Of a DNA stretch of 64,000 bases, positions 38,760 to 47,013 are shown one piece after another. The first letter of the stretch is position 1, and every line of letters begins with the position of its first letter. Under the pieces are notes generated by a model that was not told the DNA's origin, ran no database searches, and was given only the letters and a program-made list of their open reading frames with translations. The position numbers were made by a program, and so were the translations under genes. This DNA comes from Parabacteroides chinchillae (GTDB lineage Bacteria > Bacteroidota > Bacteroidia > Bacteroidales > Tannerellaceae): positions 62,001 through 126,000 of the forward strand of contig NZ_FNVS01000010.1 in the NCBI RefSeq assembly GCF_900108035.1, read 5' to 3'.

Positions 38760-39326
38760 CTACTCCATATTCGCCGTCTTTCCAAACAGCCTTTCCATAT
38801 CCATGTGCATACGGCTCATCTCACCTTTTACCACCTGCAAATTCTCGAAAATAATCTGTTTGGGCAGTATCTTGTGGCAATAATAACCCGAACCGAAAGG
38901 GATGCGACCCAGCTTGTTGTATTGCACCCGCCTGTCAAACAGAAGCAACTGCAATTCCCTGTCCTTGAACAGCCGGCATGGTGCTGCATCGTTCAGCCAC
39001 ATATTGGACATCAGCAAGGCAAAGGGTTTCCGGAAGGACAGGCATCGTTCAAAGATCTCCTTCTTGTTGCCAAACGGAGGATTTGAAACGATGATGTCCC
39101 AATATTCCGGCTCATAATCGAAGAAATCCTTTCCCGTCAGGATATGCGAATGGACGACCTTGAAGCCGTGTTCCTTCAATGCCAACACGAACTCGCTGTT
39201 ATCCGTATCGAATGGACACCATATAACCGCTTCTGACGGCAGGTATTTGATGATGGGCAATACCGCATGACGAGGCGTGTACCTCTCATTGCTCTCCTTT
39301 GTACTTTTCATCTGTATCATAGGCAT
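38760..39326 (-). CDS. Orphan adenine-N6 methyltransferase-like protein
   Basis: 188 aa. Motif IV NPPF is in WDIIVSNPPFGNKKE; the N terminus has ERYTPRHAV and WCPFDTDNSEFV in place of a clear glycine-rich AdoMet loop (motif I), which is poorly conserved. There is no restriction subunit beside it. Possibly an anti-restriction methyltransferase carried by the element, or an inactive relative. It follows traQ by 3 bp on the same strand and is thus the last gene of the tra operon. Confidence 0.65.
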   Translation of the reverse strand: MPMIQMKSTKESNERYTPRHAVLPIIKYLPSEAVIWCPFDTDNSEFVLALKEHGFKVVHSHILTGKDFFDYEPEYWDIIVSNPPFGNKKEIFERCLSFRKPFALLMSNMWLNDAAPCRLFKDRELQLLLFDRRVQYNKLGRIPFGSGYYCHKILPKQIIFENLQVVKGEMSRMHMDMERLFGKTANME

Positions 39327-39329
39327 AGG

Positions 39330-39848
39330 CTATCTCCACGGTTTTACGACAACCAACGAATCCAATGGCTTGTGTATAACCGGTGGATTGGTGCCGGAGT
39401 CCACATCTTCGCCTTCATCCCCGTTGTCGTGGTTGAAGTCAAATTCCAATTCGCAGGACGTGCCGAAATTGTCCTCCACGACCACGATGAAATTCTGGGT
39501 CTCATCGCACTGTGAGGTATAATACAGGCGGAACTTCTCGTTTTCAAGCAGGTAGCGGTCATTGGGCAGCAAGGTCAGGTTGTTGTCCAAAGAGAGCGAA
39601 CCCTCCCCGTCATACTGAAAATACCGTATCGTGTAGAGTGCATCCGCAAACTCTCCCGACCGTTTGAGTTCGCACCTAATCTCGGCGGTTTCTCCTTTCG
39701 CCAGCTCCTTCGGAACGGGCATCGTCTCCACCGTAAACTCGTAAGACTGCTGTACCTCCAATTCGTCATTGCAGGAGGTCAGGCTGACAAGTGCGGCAAC
39801 CATACAGCCGTACATACACATATTGATTATCATTCTTTTCATTGTCAT
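39330..39848 (-). CDS. traQ: Conjugative transposon protein TraQ (DUF3872)
   Basis: 172 aa with a lipoprotein-type signal (VAALVSLTSCNDE, cysteine at the lipobox); the mature part has FTVETMPVPKELAKGETAEIRCEL and a beta-rich body. DUF3872 is the TraQ family of CTnDOT-like elements, presumed to act in the cell envelope. It lies directly after traO, 11 bp apart. Confidence 0.85.
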   Translation of the reverse strand: MTMKRMIINMCMYGCMVAALVSLTSCNDELEVQQSYEFTVETMPVPKELAKGETAEIRCELKRSGEFADALYTIRYFQYDGEGSLSLDNNLTLLPNDRYLLENEKFRLYYTSQCDETQNFIVVVEDNFGTSCELEFDFNHDNGDEGEDVDSGTNPPVIHKPLDSLVVVKPWR

Positions 39849-39859
39849 TTCGTTTTTAA

Positions 39860-40441
39860 TCAGTTAATGATGAATTTAATTCCCAATCCATACTGCGTAT
39901 GGAAATGCCCCGTGCTGCCTCCCCAGAGGAAACGCTCACGCACGGAAGCGGTCAGCGCGATACGGTCTGCCAGATAGACCTCCATTTCAAGGGTGGCGGC
40001 ACAGCCGTATATGAACGCATCCTTGTTATTCAGCCGGGAGCCGTCGTAAAGCAGTTTCTCTCCCCAATTCACGGTCTCATACCCGACAAGAGCCGAACCG
40101 CCTATGTAGAGGAACATGATTTTCCTGCGGTCGGAAAGGAAGTTGTAATAGAAGCCGCCCTCCGCCGTGAACTGCGATACCGGCAACCTTATCTCCCTGT
40201 ACGGTTTGTAGCGTTGCAGGTATTCCGCCCCATATACCCATTTGTTCCCTCCTTTGGTATAGGACGAGAGAGCAGCCCCGAAATAATATCCGGCTTCATT
40301 CTGCAAATCACCCGTGTAGAACCCGTCTGCCATGCCGCCCCTGAGTTCAATGCCCTTCATCTTGGGCAGGCAGCGTTGGGCGTGTGCCTGCCCCGTGAAC
40401 AGGGCAAGCGACAACACCATCAAGAAGATAACCTTTCTCAT
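39860..40441 (-). CDS. traO: Conjugative transposon protein TraO
   Basis: 193 aa with a signal peptide (MRKVIFLMVLSLALFTGQAHA). The body resembles a small outer-membrane barrel: GYYFGAALSSYTKGG, EGGFYYNFLSDR, FLYIGGSALVGYET and a C terminus ending QYGLGIKFIIN. The stop of traN is 1 bp upstream of its start. In CTnDOT traP (a primase-like gene) follows here; it is absent. Confidence 0.88.
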   Translation of the reverse strand: MRKVIFLMVLSLALFTGQAHAQRCLPKMKGIELRGGMADGFYTGDLQNEAGYYFGAALSSYTKGGNKWVYGAEYLQRYKPYREIRLPVSQFTAEGGFYYNFLSDRRKIMFLYIGGSALVGYETVNWGEKLLYDGSRLNNKDAFIYGCAATLEMEVYLADRIALTASVRERFLWGGSTGHFHTQYGLGIKFIIN

Positions 40442-40442
40442 A

Positions 40443-41489
40443 TCAGCGTACTTTCAGTTCGTTGATGACCTTTGCCAGCACCAAGTCCTCGTTTTCAACG
40501 ACAAAAGACTGATGGCGACCTCCGTTCTTCTCGCACAGTTCGATAACAAGCTGCTTGTCATCGGGTATGGTAAACTTCGGCAGGCAGAACACCGTGCGTT
40601 CCGACTGCCTGCCCGCTACACGGACGGCATAATTGAAGGCTCTGACAGGAAACAGTACCTGTTCCTGAATGGCAGTGCGTTTCGCCACTTTCTTGTCCAC
40701 GACCTTGAAGCTGACATAATCCACATCGAAAGGCACGTTTGACGAGTTCTTGATTTCCGTATGCAGATATAGCAGGTCATTATGCACATAGATGCCTTTG
40801 AGTACATACTGTATCCCGAAACGCTTGCTGCCGATATGCTTTACGATACGCTTGTCCTCCTTGTGAACCGACTTCATAATCAGGTGTACCAGCATGGGGC
40901 TCTCGCTTCCGAGTTCTTTCAGATAGATTTCCTGCGCGTTGTTCGGACGGTTTACCGCCTCACCGTCATGGATAAAGTCGCACATCTCCACGTTCAGCAA
41001 CAGCGGCTCATCGGCATACTTCACATTAAAGGTATAAAATGAGCCGTCCTCCGTAATCACGGACATATTCGTCTCGTTTTGGAAGTTCTTCACGGTAGCC
41101 TTCACACGGATGACATTTTCCGCCCCGTCCGCTTTACCCGCAATGAGGTTGGGCGAACCCAGATCCACATAGCGGACAGATGCCGGGAACAGAATATGGA
41201 CGGTCTTGTCATAAGTAACCTCCAATCCGTGAGGAGGTATCATGCGGTCGAACATCAGCTTGCGGGAAAGTCCGTGATACAAGTCCCCGTCCTCCGTCTG
41301 TTGCGGATAGACATCCTTTTCCAAGTTCAGTTTCTCCGGCTGCCCTGCCGCCGTTTCTTCTGCGGTTGCCGTAACCTCTTCCGTAACCTGCGAGGTGCTG
41401 TTACCGCTGCTGCCGTTTTTCACTTCCTGTGCGTTTGCAGCACATACAATGCCCATCGAGAGGGCGAACATTAAAAATACTCTTTTCAT
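40443..41489 (-). CDS. traN: Conjugative transposon protein TraN
   Basis: 348 aa, signal peptide MKRVFLMFALSMGIVCAANA. Family stretches are VTYDKTVHILFPASVRYVDLGS, IRVKATVKNF and the C-terminal ENEDLVLAKVINELKVR. It resembles VirB9-like periplasmic components of type IV secretion in layout (inference). Lies between traM and traO. Confidence 0.9.
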   Translation of the reverse strand: MKRVFLMFALSMGIVCAANAQEVKNGSSGNSTSQVTEEVTATAEETAAGQPEKLNLEKDVYPQQTEDGDLYHGLSRKLMFDRMIPPHGLEVTYDKTVHILFPASVRYVDLGSPNLIAGKADGAENVIRVKATVKNFQNETNMSVITEDGSFYTFNVKYADEPLLLNVEMCDFIHDGEAVNRPNNAQEIYLKELGSESPMLVHLIMKSVHKEDKRIVKHIGSKRFGIQYVLKGIYVHNDLLYLHTEIKNSSNVPFDVDYVSFKVVDKKVAKRTAIQEQVLFPVRAFNYAVRVAGRQSERTVFCLPKFTIPDDKQLVIELCEKNGGRHQSFVVENEDLVLAKVINELKVR

Positions 41490-41528
41490 TTTACTTTGGA
41501 TTTAGTGGTTTATAAAAAAGTTGATAAA

Positions 41529-42872
41529 TCAGTTTTCGTATTGGTAGAGCAGGACTTTGTAGCCTGCCTTCAGATGGACTTTCACGGTACGCATTTTTTT
41601 GGCGATATACTGGCTCGTGCCCTGTATCACGCCCTTGCCCAAGTCGGAAGCGAGCTGTGCCCCGGCATTGGTGGATATGTTGATGCTTGAACCGAGAGAA
41701 CTGCCCATGTTGGCGGCAATCTCCTTGACGGCATCAATCTCCATAGAACCGGGGATGAAGATACCCTCCTGACCGTCGCTGTCGAATACCGCCAGCTCCA
41801 CGGGAATAATCGTCCCTCCGTATTCAATCGAGGTGAGTTCGATACCGAGCCGTTCACCCTGTACCCTTGCACCGCCCACGATGACCGTGTTACGGGGAAT
41901 AATCCTGCCTGCCAAACGCATAGGCTCCAGCAACCGCAGGCGTACAGCCTGTCCGTCGGTAATCGTCTGGTCGGCATGGACACAGGCGGCAATGGTGTTC
42001 TTGCTTTCTTCGCCTGTCATGCCTATGGCAGTATTGAACCCGAAGTTCCGTTCGCCCGTATATCCGGCAACAAATTCCGCATCGCCCATCGGTTGAGCCA
42101 GCGAGGACACGACCCGTTCCCTGACCTGACCGACCGGCATAGCCACCGCCTTCCCGTTTCGGACTGTCGGTTTTTCGTTTTCCTCCGTAACCGTATTCTC
42201 TTGCTGACCGTTCTTTCCGGTGTACTTCGCCGCCAATTCGTAGGACTTTTCCAGCAGGGCTATCTGCTCGTCCATAGACGAGGGCTGCTCCTGCTGTTGC
42301 TCCATCATCGCCTCCAATTCTTCCACCCGTTTTTGCAGTTCCTCCTTTTCGGGGTCTTCTTCGGGATTGTCGTAAAAGTTGCCCAATGTGGTGTTGATGT
42401 CCCGGTAGGCATTTGCCGACGAGTGTATCGCTGTCGGAGTCCGGTTTCCGCCACCCGTATTGTCCGAAGACGAGCCGCCCGGATTAAGCAGGTCATAATC
42501 TTCCTCATTGTCCTTATTTTCCTGTCCTTCTTCGCTTTCAAACAAAGAGGCAAGGTCTTGGACGGCACGGTTTCTCTCCCGTCTCTGCTCTTCGAGTTTC
42601 GCCTGCTCGTAGGCTTTCTCCTTGTCCCCGATAATGGCGGCATCCGTCGGAAGCGGCATATCGGTGTTGAAGCCCGTTCCGGCTTGTTCCGCTGCCTTCT
42701 CCTCTGCCGAAGGTGCGAAAATCAGCCATAGGGAGCCGAGAAACATCAGCCCCATCAGCGGATAGACCAGCATCTTCTTCCGCTTCTGCCTTTGTGCCTC
42801 CGTCAGAGGCTCTTTCGGGGTGTTCCCTTTCTCCCCGTCAGGCTTTTTCCTTATCAGTTCATTCAACTTCAT
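41529..42872 (-). CDS. traM: Conjugative transposon protein TraM
   Basis: 447 aa with one N-terminal membrane helix (about residues 35-52, MLVYPLMGLMFLGSLWLIF), a Glu/Gln-rich periplasmic coiled region (QEQPSSMDEQIALLEKSYELA), and a C-terminal VirB10-like domain (RLLEPMRLAGRIIPRNTVIVGGARVQGERLG ... GIFIPGSMEIDAVKEIAANMGSSLGSS). It is the likely channel scaffold spanning the envelope. Its start overlaps the traL stop by 14 bp. Confidence 0.92.
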   Translation of the reverse strand: MKLNELIRKKPDGEKGNTPKEPLTEAQRQKRKKMLVYPLMGLMFLGSLWLIFAPSAEEKAAEQAGTGFNTDMPLPTDAAIIGDKEKAYEQAKLEEQRRERNRAVQDLASLFESEEGQENKDNEEDYDLLNPGGSSSDNTGGGNRTPTAIHSSANAYRDINTTLGNFYDNPEEDPEKEELQKRVEELEAMMEQQQEQPSSMDEQIALLEKSYELAAKYTGKNGQQENTVTEENEKPTVRNGKAVAMPVGQVRERVVSSLAQPMGDAEFVAGYTGERNFGFNTAIGMTGEESKNTIAACVHADQTITDGQAVRLRLLEPMRLAGRIIPRNTVIVGGARVQGERLGIELTSIEYGGTIIPVELAVFDSDGQEGIFIPGSMEIDAVKEIAANMGSSLGSSINISTNAGAQLASDLGKGVIQGTSQYIAKKMRTVKVHLKAGYKVLLYQYEN

Positions 42873-43194
42873 AGGCGGCGAGGTTTTCTGTCGGCATCAT
42901 GCCGGCTTCGGTTTCACAATCCGGTTGTTCCGTTCCATAGTCATAATGGATGACGGGCTGTTTATCTGACGGCAGTTCCAACCGCTCGATATGTTCCATC
43001 TGCATCTGCACTTTTCCTTTGCCGAAGTCGTGGATTGCCGTACCCAGCATCACGAGGCAGCCGACGGCAAACAGGGAGAACATCACGAGGACGGTGATTA
43101 GCCGTGCTTTCGGGGAAAGCGACTCCAGATGTCTGCACAACCGCTTGTCAAAAGCGTTGCGCCATTCGATGATTCGTCTTATAATTTTCTTCAT
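42859..43194 (-). CDS. traL: Conjugative transposon protein TraL (DUF3989)
   Basis: 111 aa, one membrane helix (LITVLVMFSLFAVGCLVMLG) near residues 32-52, short acidic C terminus. Position between traK and traM plus the helix and basic N terminus (MKKIIRRIIEWRNAFDKRL) identify it as TraL. Function unknown. Confidence 0.85.
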   Translation of the reverse strand: MKKIIRRIIEWRNAFDKRLCRHLESLSPKARLITVLVMFSLFAVGCLVMLGTAIHDFGKGKVQMQMEHIERLELPSDKQPVIHYDYGTEQPDCETEAGMMPTENLAAYEVE

Positions 43195-43198
43195 ATTC

Positions 43199-43822
43199 CT
43201 ATCTTTCTATCGTTCTTAAATCCTTGTTCTCTAAAATGGTAAATCCTTCAATGGTAAACCCGTTGGGGTTGTCGTCGCTCCGCGTGGCGTTCAGCAGCCG
43301 GCACGAGGTTACAAGGCTTCGCTCCGTCACGTTGCTCTCACGGATAATCATCTGCCGCGCGTATGTGGTCGCACAGTACGGGTAACTGTCGAAGCTGCAT
43401 ACCACGCTGTCCACCTGCAACACCTGATTGATGTTCCCTGCGATGATGCGGTTGTAATAACCTTTCTCCGCAAAGTCGGCATAGTAGTTATAGGCACTCT
43501 TGTCCGCCATGAGCAGGGCACGTTTGAGGTTATGCTCGATGGCACTCTTTTCGGGGGACAATGTGAAAAACAGCTCGTGAAAGCGTCGGACGTGTTCCCT
43601 CGCCTCTGCCGGGCGGTTCTGCGACATATCCTGCGAGAGTGCGAGCATCAGCGACTTGCCGTTATCCAGCACATAAATTTTCTGCCGTTGCGCCTCCGCA
43701 AAGCGGAACGCGCTGAACACGGAACAGATGACCACGAGCGAGCAGGCTGCTACGAAGACTATCCCGAACAGGCGTATCTGTTTGAAGGAGGTCTCGATAT
43801 TCTTCAATGACTTAAATTCCAT
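43199..43822 (-). CDS. traK: Conjugative transposon protein TraK
   Basis: 207 aa, N-terminal membrane helix (IRLFGIVFVAACSLVVICSVF) and a periplasmic part with HVRRFHELFFTLSPEKSAIEHNLKRAL. VirB8-like placement is suggested by order and topology. The gap to traJ is 21 bp. Confidence 0.92.
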   Translation of the reverse strand: MEFKSLKNIETSFKQIRLFGIVFVAACSLVVICSVFSAFRFAEAQRQKIYVLDNGKSLMLALSQDMSQNRPAEAREHVRRFHELFFTLSPEKSAIEHNLKRALLMADKSAYNYYADFAEKGYYNRIIAGNINQVLQVDSVVCSFDSYPYCATTYARQMIIRESNVTERSLVTSCRLLNATRSDDNPNGFTIEGFTILENKDLRTIER

Positions 43823-43843
43823 AATAATTTGCTTTTAACAGGT

Positions 43844-44896
43844 TTAACTTCTTCTGAACAGTTTTCCGGCTGCGGACTTCGCCATGCCTCCGGCTCCCTT
43901 GACCAATTTCCCGGCACGTCCTGCCGCATTGCCGGCTACCGCTCCGGCTGCACTTCCGCCCAATGCTGCGGCTGTACCTATATTGCGACCGTAGTTGCCT
44001 ACTCCGCCTCCGGCATTGATAATCCAGCCCGCCACTGTCGGGATGGTGAAATATCCCACGATACCGATAATCAGGAATGTGATGTACACGCCGTTGCTTG
44101 CCTCGATACTGAAGTTCGGGTCTGTCTGCAAGGCTTCGATGTCATTCTGGAGCATCAGTATCTGTATCTTGGCGAGTATCGTGCTGAACAGGTCGGAAAC
44201 GGGCAGCCACAGGTATATCTGTATGTAGCGGCAGAACCATTGCGACAGCGTGGAATGGAAGCCGTCCCACACGCTGATGGCAAAGACTATCGGTCCCAAA
44301 ATGGACAGCACCACGAGGAAAAAGGTACGCAGCGTATCTATGATGAGTGCGGCAGCGGCAAACAGGAGTTCCAGCACCTCACGGAAAAAATCGCGTATGG
44401 ACTTTTTCATGTTATAAGCACCACGCTCTATGTACATACCCGCCATTGTCGCCATGTCGGAAGGCGACCAGCCCAATTCCTCCAGCTGCTTGTCAAACTC
44501 CTCGTTGGACACGAGGAAAGCCGTTTCGGGATTGCGTACCATAGCCTCATATTCCAGCTTGTCCTTCTGCTCCTGATAGCTGTTCATGTCGAAGGTCTGG
44601 GATTCGAGCATCCTGTGCGTCCCCTGCACTATGGGGCTGAGTATCGCGTTCATAGAACCCAAGACCAGCGTGGGAAAGAACATGATACAGACACCGAGGG
44701 CGAAGGGACGCAGCATCGGATAGACATCTATCGGCTCCGCTTTGGCGAGCGACTGCCACACACGGACAGCCACATACAGCAACGCTCCCAGTCCTGCCAA
44801 CCCCTTTGCCACGGAGGTCATATCGCCGCACAGCGGCATCATCTCATCGTAGAGGACACGCAGTATCTGGTGCAGGTTGTCAAATTCTCCGCCCAT
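43844..44896 (-). CDS. traJ: Conjugative transposon protein TraJ
   Basis: 350 aa from ATG 44896 (MGGEFDNLHQILRVLYDEMMPLC), one base after the traI stop; two earlier in-frame ATGs overlap traI and are less likely. Five to seven hydrophobic segments and a Gly/Ala-rich C terminus (AAALGGSAAGAVAGNAAGRAG). TrbL/VirB6-like inner-membrane channel component. Confidence 0.9.
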   Translation of the reverse strand: MGGEFDNLHQILRVLYDEMMPLCGDMTSVAKGLAGLGALLYVAVRVWQSLAKAEPIDVYPMLRPFALGVCIMFFPTLVLGSMNAILSPIVQGTHRMLESQTFDMNSYQEQKDKLEYEAMVRNPETAFLVSNEEFDKQLEELGWSPSDMATMAGMYIERGAYNMKKSIRDFFREVLELLFAAAALIIDTLRTFFLVVLSILGPIVFAISVWDGFHSTLSQWFCRYIQIYLWLPVSDLFSTILAKIQILMLQNDIEALQTDPNFSIEASNGVYITFLIIGIVGYFTIPTVAGWIINAGGGVGNYGRNIGTAAALGGSAAGAVAGNAAGRAGKLVKGAGGMAKSAAGKLFRRS

Positions 44897-44897
44897 A

Positions 44898-45527
44898 TTA
44901 CCAATACCTTTCGTTAGCGTTTCCATACAGCGACATGACACGGCTCACGTCGCTCTTCTTTCTTGCCCGCAGATAACTGACGGAGATGTTCTTGTTCGTG
45001 TAGTACGACACCATGTTACGGTAACGCTTCATGGAGTTGTAGCACCTGTCCACCACGTCCATACGCTCCTTGTCGGTCATCTGAAGGGTGGTTATGTTCA
45101 CCACGTCCTTCATCTCCTTGAGCAGATTGTTGCTCTCCTCCAGCAGTTTCGTATAGCCGAAGGCGATTGCCGAGAGTTCCTCCGGTGTGAAATTCTCATC
45201 CTGCAACATCAGCTGAAAGCTGGTTACATAGATTTCTGAAATTTCGCCCACCATAAGGATGGTGTTCTTCACCTTGATGCCGTCTTTGACAAGGTCGTTC
45301 ACTTTTTTCAGGGCATCGTAGTATTTCTTGCCCTGCTCGTAAATCTTGACCGTCTCTTTGAAGTTGCTTATCATGTTCTTGGCGGTCGTGGTGGTCTGCG
45401 TGATGTTCCTCGCCGCATTGATGATACCTTGCGCCAGATTGGTGGGATCGGTTACGACCCATTGGGCGTTTGCCTTGCCTGCACACAACAGGCAGAGGCC
45501 GCATAATATTAAAATTTTCGATTTCAT
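44898..45527 (-). CDS. traI: Conjugative transposon protein TraI (DUF4141)
   Basis: 209 aa with a signal peptide (MKSKILILCGLCLLCAGKANA). The body is helical: DPTNLAQGIINAARNITQ and NMISNFKETVKIYEQGKKYYDALKKV. VirB5/TrbJ-like in size and placement before the VirB6-like TraJ. Confidence 0.9.
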   Translation of the reverse strand: MKSKILILCGLCLLCAGKANAQWVVTDPTNLAQGIINAARNITQTTTTAKNMISNFKETVKIYEQGKKYYDALKKVNDLVKDGIKVKNTILMVGEISEIYVTSFQLMLQDENFTPEELSAIAFGYTKLLEESNNLLKEMKDVVNITTLQMTDKERMDVVDRCYNSMKRYRNMVSYYTNKNISVSYLRARKKSDVSRVMSLYGNANERYW

Positions 45528-45561
45528 ATCCGTTTCGTTTTTATGGTTTATAAAATTGTTT

Positions 45562-46605
45562 TCAAAATCCCATTCTTCTGCCTTTGGGCTTCTGCCGTTC
45601 CGGTTTGTCCGTCACGGCTTCCTTAATCTCCTCTTTCGGTTTCACAGTCCCGAAGAGGTCGTCGGCATACGGTCGCCGCCCGGTCATCCTGACAAACCTC
45701 GCGTCAAGTTCCCGATAGGCGGTTTCCACCTGCCTTGCCCTTTCTTCCACGGGAGAACGGCGGTCTATGCCATACTTTACAAGGAAGCCACGGTTGATGG
45801 ACGGGTCATCAATGTTGTCGGGCTTATACGCCAACCGCCCCAACTTCTCCAATTCTTCGTTCATTTTTTCCAGATACGGCACGGGAGGGCATTTGCAAAG
45901 ACTCTCCAACGCCTTTTCCGCCTTACGGGTCAATCTGGCATCGAGTTCAAGGAAGTCCGGCAGTTTTCCGTATTCCCTTTCCAATGCCGCAGAATCAACA
46001 GTTCCGCTGTCCATCAGATTGTGCAGCCTGTAATCGTCCGCCATATCATACCGCAACAGGGCATACATAGACGGCTGACTGCCTTCCATAAGGAAATGGT
46101 AGAGTACCGAAAATGCCCTTTCGCTTGTACGGGTATCCGCATCCAAGACACGGACAGCATCCTTTACATCGTTATTGTCCGGCGGGGCGATACCACATTC
46201 GGGATGGCGTTGCACATGGCGGCTCAACATGAATGTGTGCATTGCAATCAGGACATTTACCCTGTCAGCCTGTTCCGGAACCATTTCAGCCTGCCCTTTG
46301 CGCCCTTGTTCCGCAAGGCGTGTCTCCGCCAATCTCCCGTAAAGTTCCCGGACATCACTTTCGGCAGCCTGTCGGGGTGTGCGGCACAAATCCGACTTCT
46401 GTATCAGACGGGCTATCTCCGCCACGACGGTTTCCGATTCATGGTAAATCCGTAACATTCTTGATACGCCACGGTAGTTTTCCTTGTGCAGCATATCTTC
46501 CGCTTGCTCCGACAATGCGTTCAATTTTCTGTAACCCGGTTCGTGAGCCATACGGCGGAACGCTTCGCCTGCCAAGCCTGCCTTGTGGTTGGGTTCCGTA
46601 TTCAT
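45562..46605 (-). CDS. Unrecognised tra-operon protein
   Basis: 347 aa, no signal peptide or membrane helix, rich in Arg, Glu and Leu and almost wholly helical (HESETVVAEIARLIQKSDL; LEKMNEELEKLGRLAYKP). The C terminus ends in a basic tail (KPERQKPKGRRMGF). It overlaps the DUF3876 lipoprotein gene by 4 bp and sits in the traG-traI interval where CTnDOT has traH. A cytoplasmic accessory role is likely but unproven. Confidence 0.6.
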   Translation of the reverse strand: MNTEPNHKAGLAGEAFRRMAHEPGYRKLNALSEQAEDMLHKENYRGVSRMLRIYHESETVVAEIARLIQKSDLCRTPRQAAESDVRELYGRLAETRLAEQGRKGQAEMVPEQADRVNVLIAMHTFMLSRHVQRHPECGIAPPDNNDVKDAVRVLDADTRTSERAFSVLYHFLMEGSQPSMYALLRYDMADDYRLHNLMDSGTVDSAALEREYGKLPDFLELDARLTRKAEKALESLCKCPPVPYLEKMNEELEKLGRLAYKPDNIDDPSINRGFLVKYGIDRRSPVEERARQVETAYRELDARFVRMTGRRPYADDLFGTVKPKEEIKEAVTDKPERQKPKGRRMGF

Positions 46606-46994
46606 AGGCTCGCTCCTTCTTTTTCTGCCGGTTCGCTGCTCTTGCGTACATAATCGCCGTTGGGAGAGAAGGTCAGCACATCGGCGGCTTCGTTATATGC
46701 CACGTCGATACGGAAGCCGGTGTTGATAAAGAGGTTTCCGCCATCTTCCTCTTGCAGCAGGTAGGTTTCGGGCTTCATCCGCCGGCTCAGTCCCGACCGC
46801 TTGAATATCGTAACCTTGTAGGCTTCGCCTTCCTTGTAAATCAGAATGTCGGGCTTGCCCGCCACGCTTTCCCAATTCCCGCAAAGGCGGTCTCTGGCTT
46901 GTTCGCCACCTCCGGCACAGCCTTGCAGCAGCAGGCTTGCCATTCCTATCAGATAGCTGCCCATCAGCAGCACTTGTCTTCTTGTCATATTCAT
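46602..46994 (-). CDS. DUF3876 lipoprotein in the tra operon
   Basis: 130 aa with a lipobox (SLLLQGCAGG) after a short signal. The core GNWESVAGKPDILIYKEGEAYKV with beta-strand alternation matches DUF3876. Position just after traG; possibly the traH equivalent. Function unknown. Confidence 0.75.
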   Translation of the reverse strand: MNMTRRQVLLMGSYLIGMASLLLQGCAGGGEQARDRLCGNWESVAGKPDILIYKEGEAYKVTIFKRSGLSRRMKPETYLLQEEDGGNLFINTGFRIDVAYNEAADVLTFSPNGDYVRKSSEPAEKEGASL

Positions 46995-47013
46995 ACTTTC
47001 CTTGTTTTAACCG

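Noticed and set aside
43829-44917. A 362-codon plus-strand ORF opposite traJ
   Set aside because: The length is due to the high GC of traJ. It is His/Gln-rich, has no family match, and the minus-strand frame is clearly TraJ.
45346-46455. A long plus-strand ORF across traI and the 347-aa tra protein gene
   Set aside because: It spans two genes and an intergenic gap on the opposite strand, with no recognisable domain.
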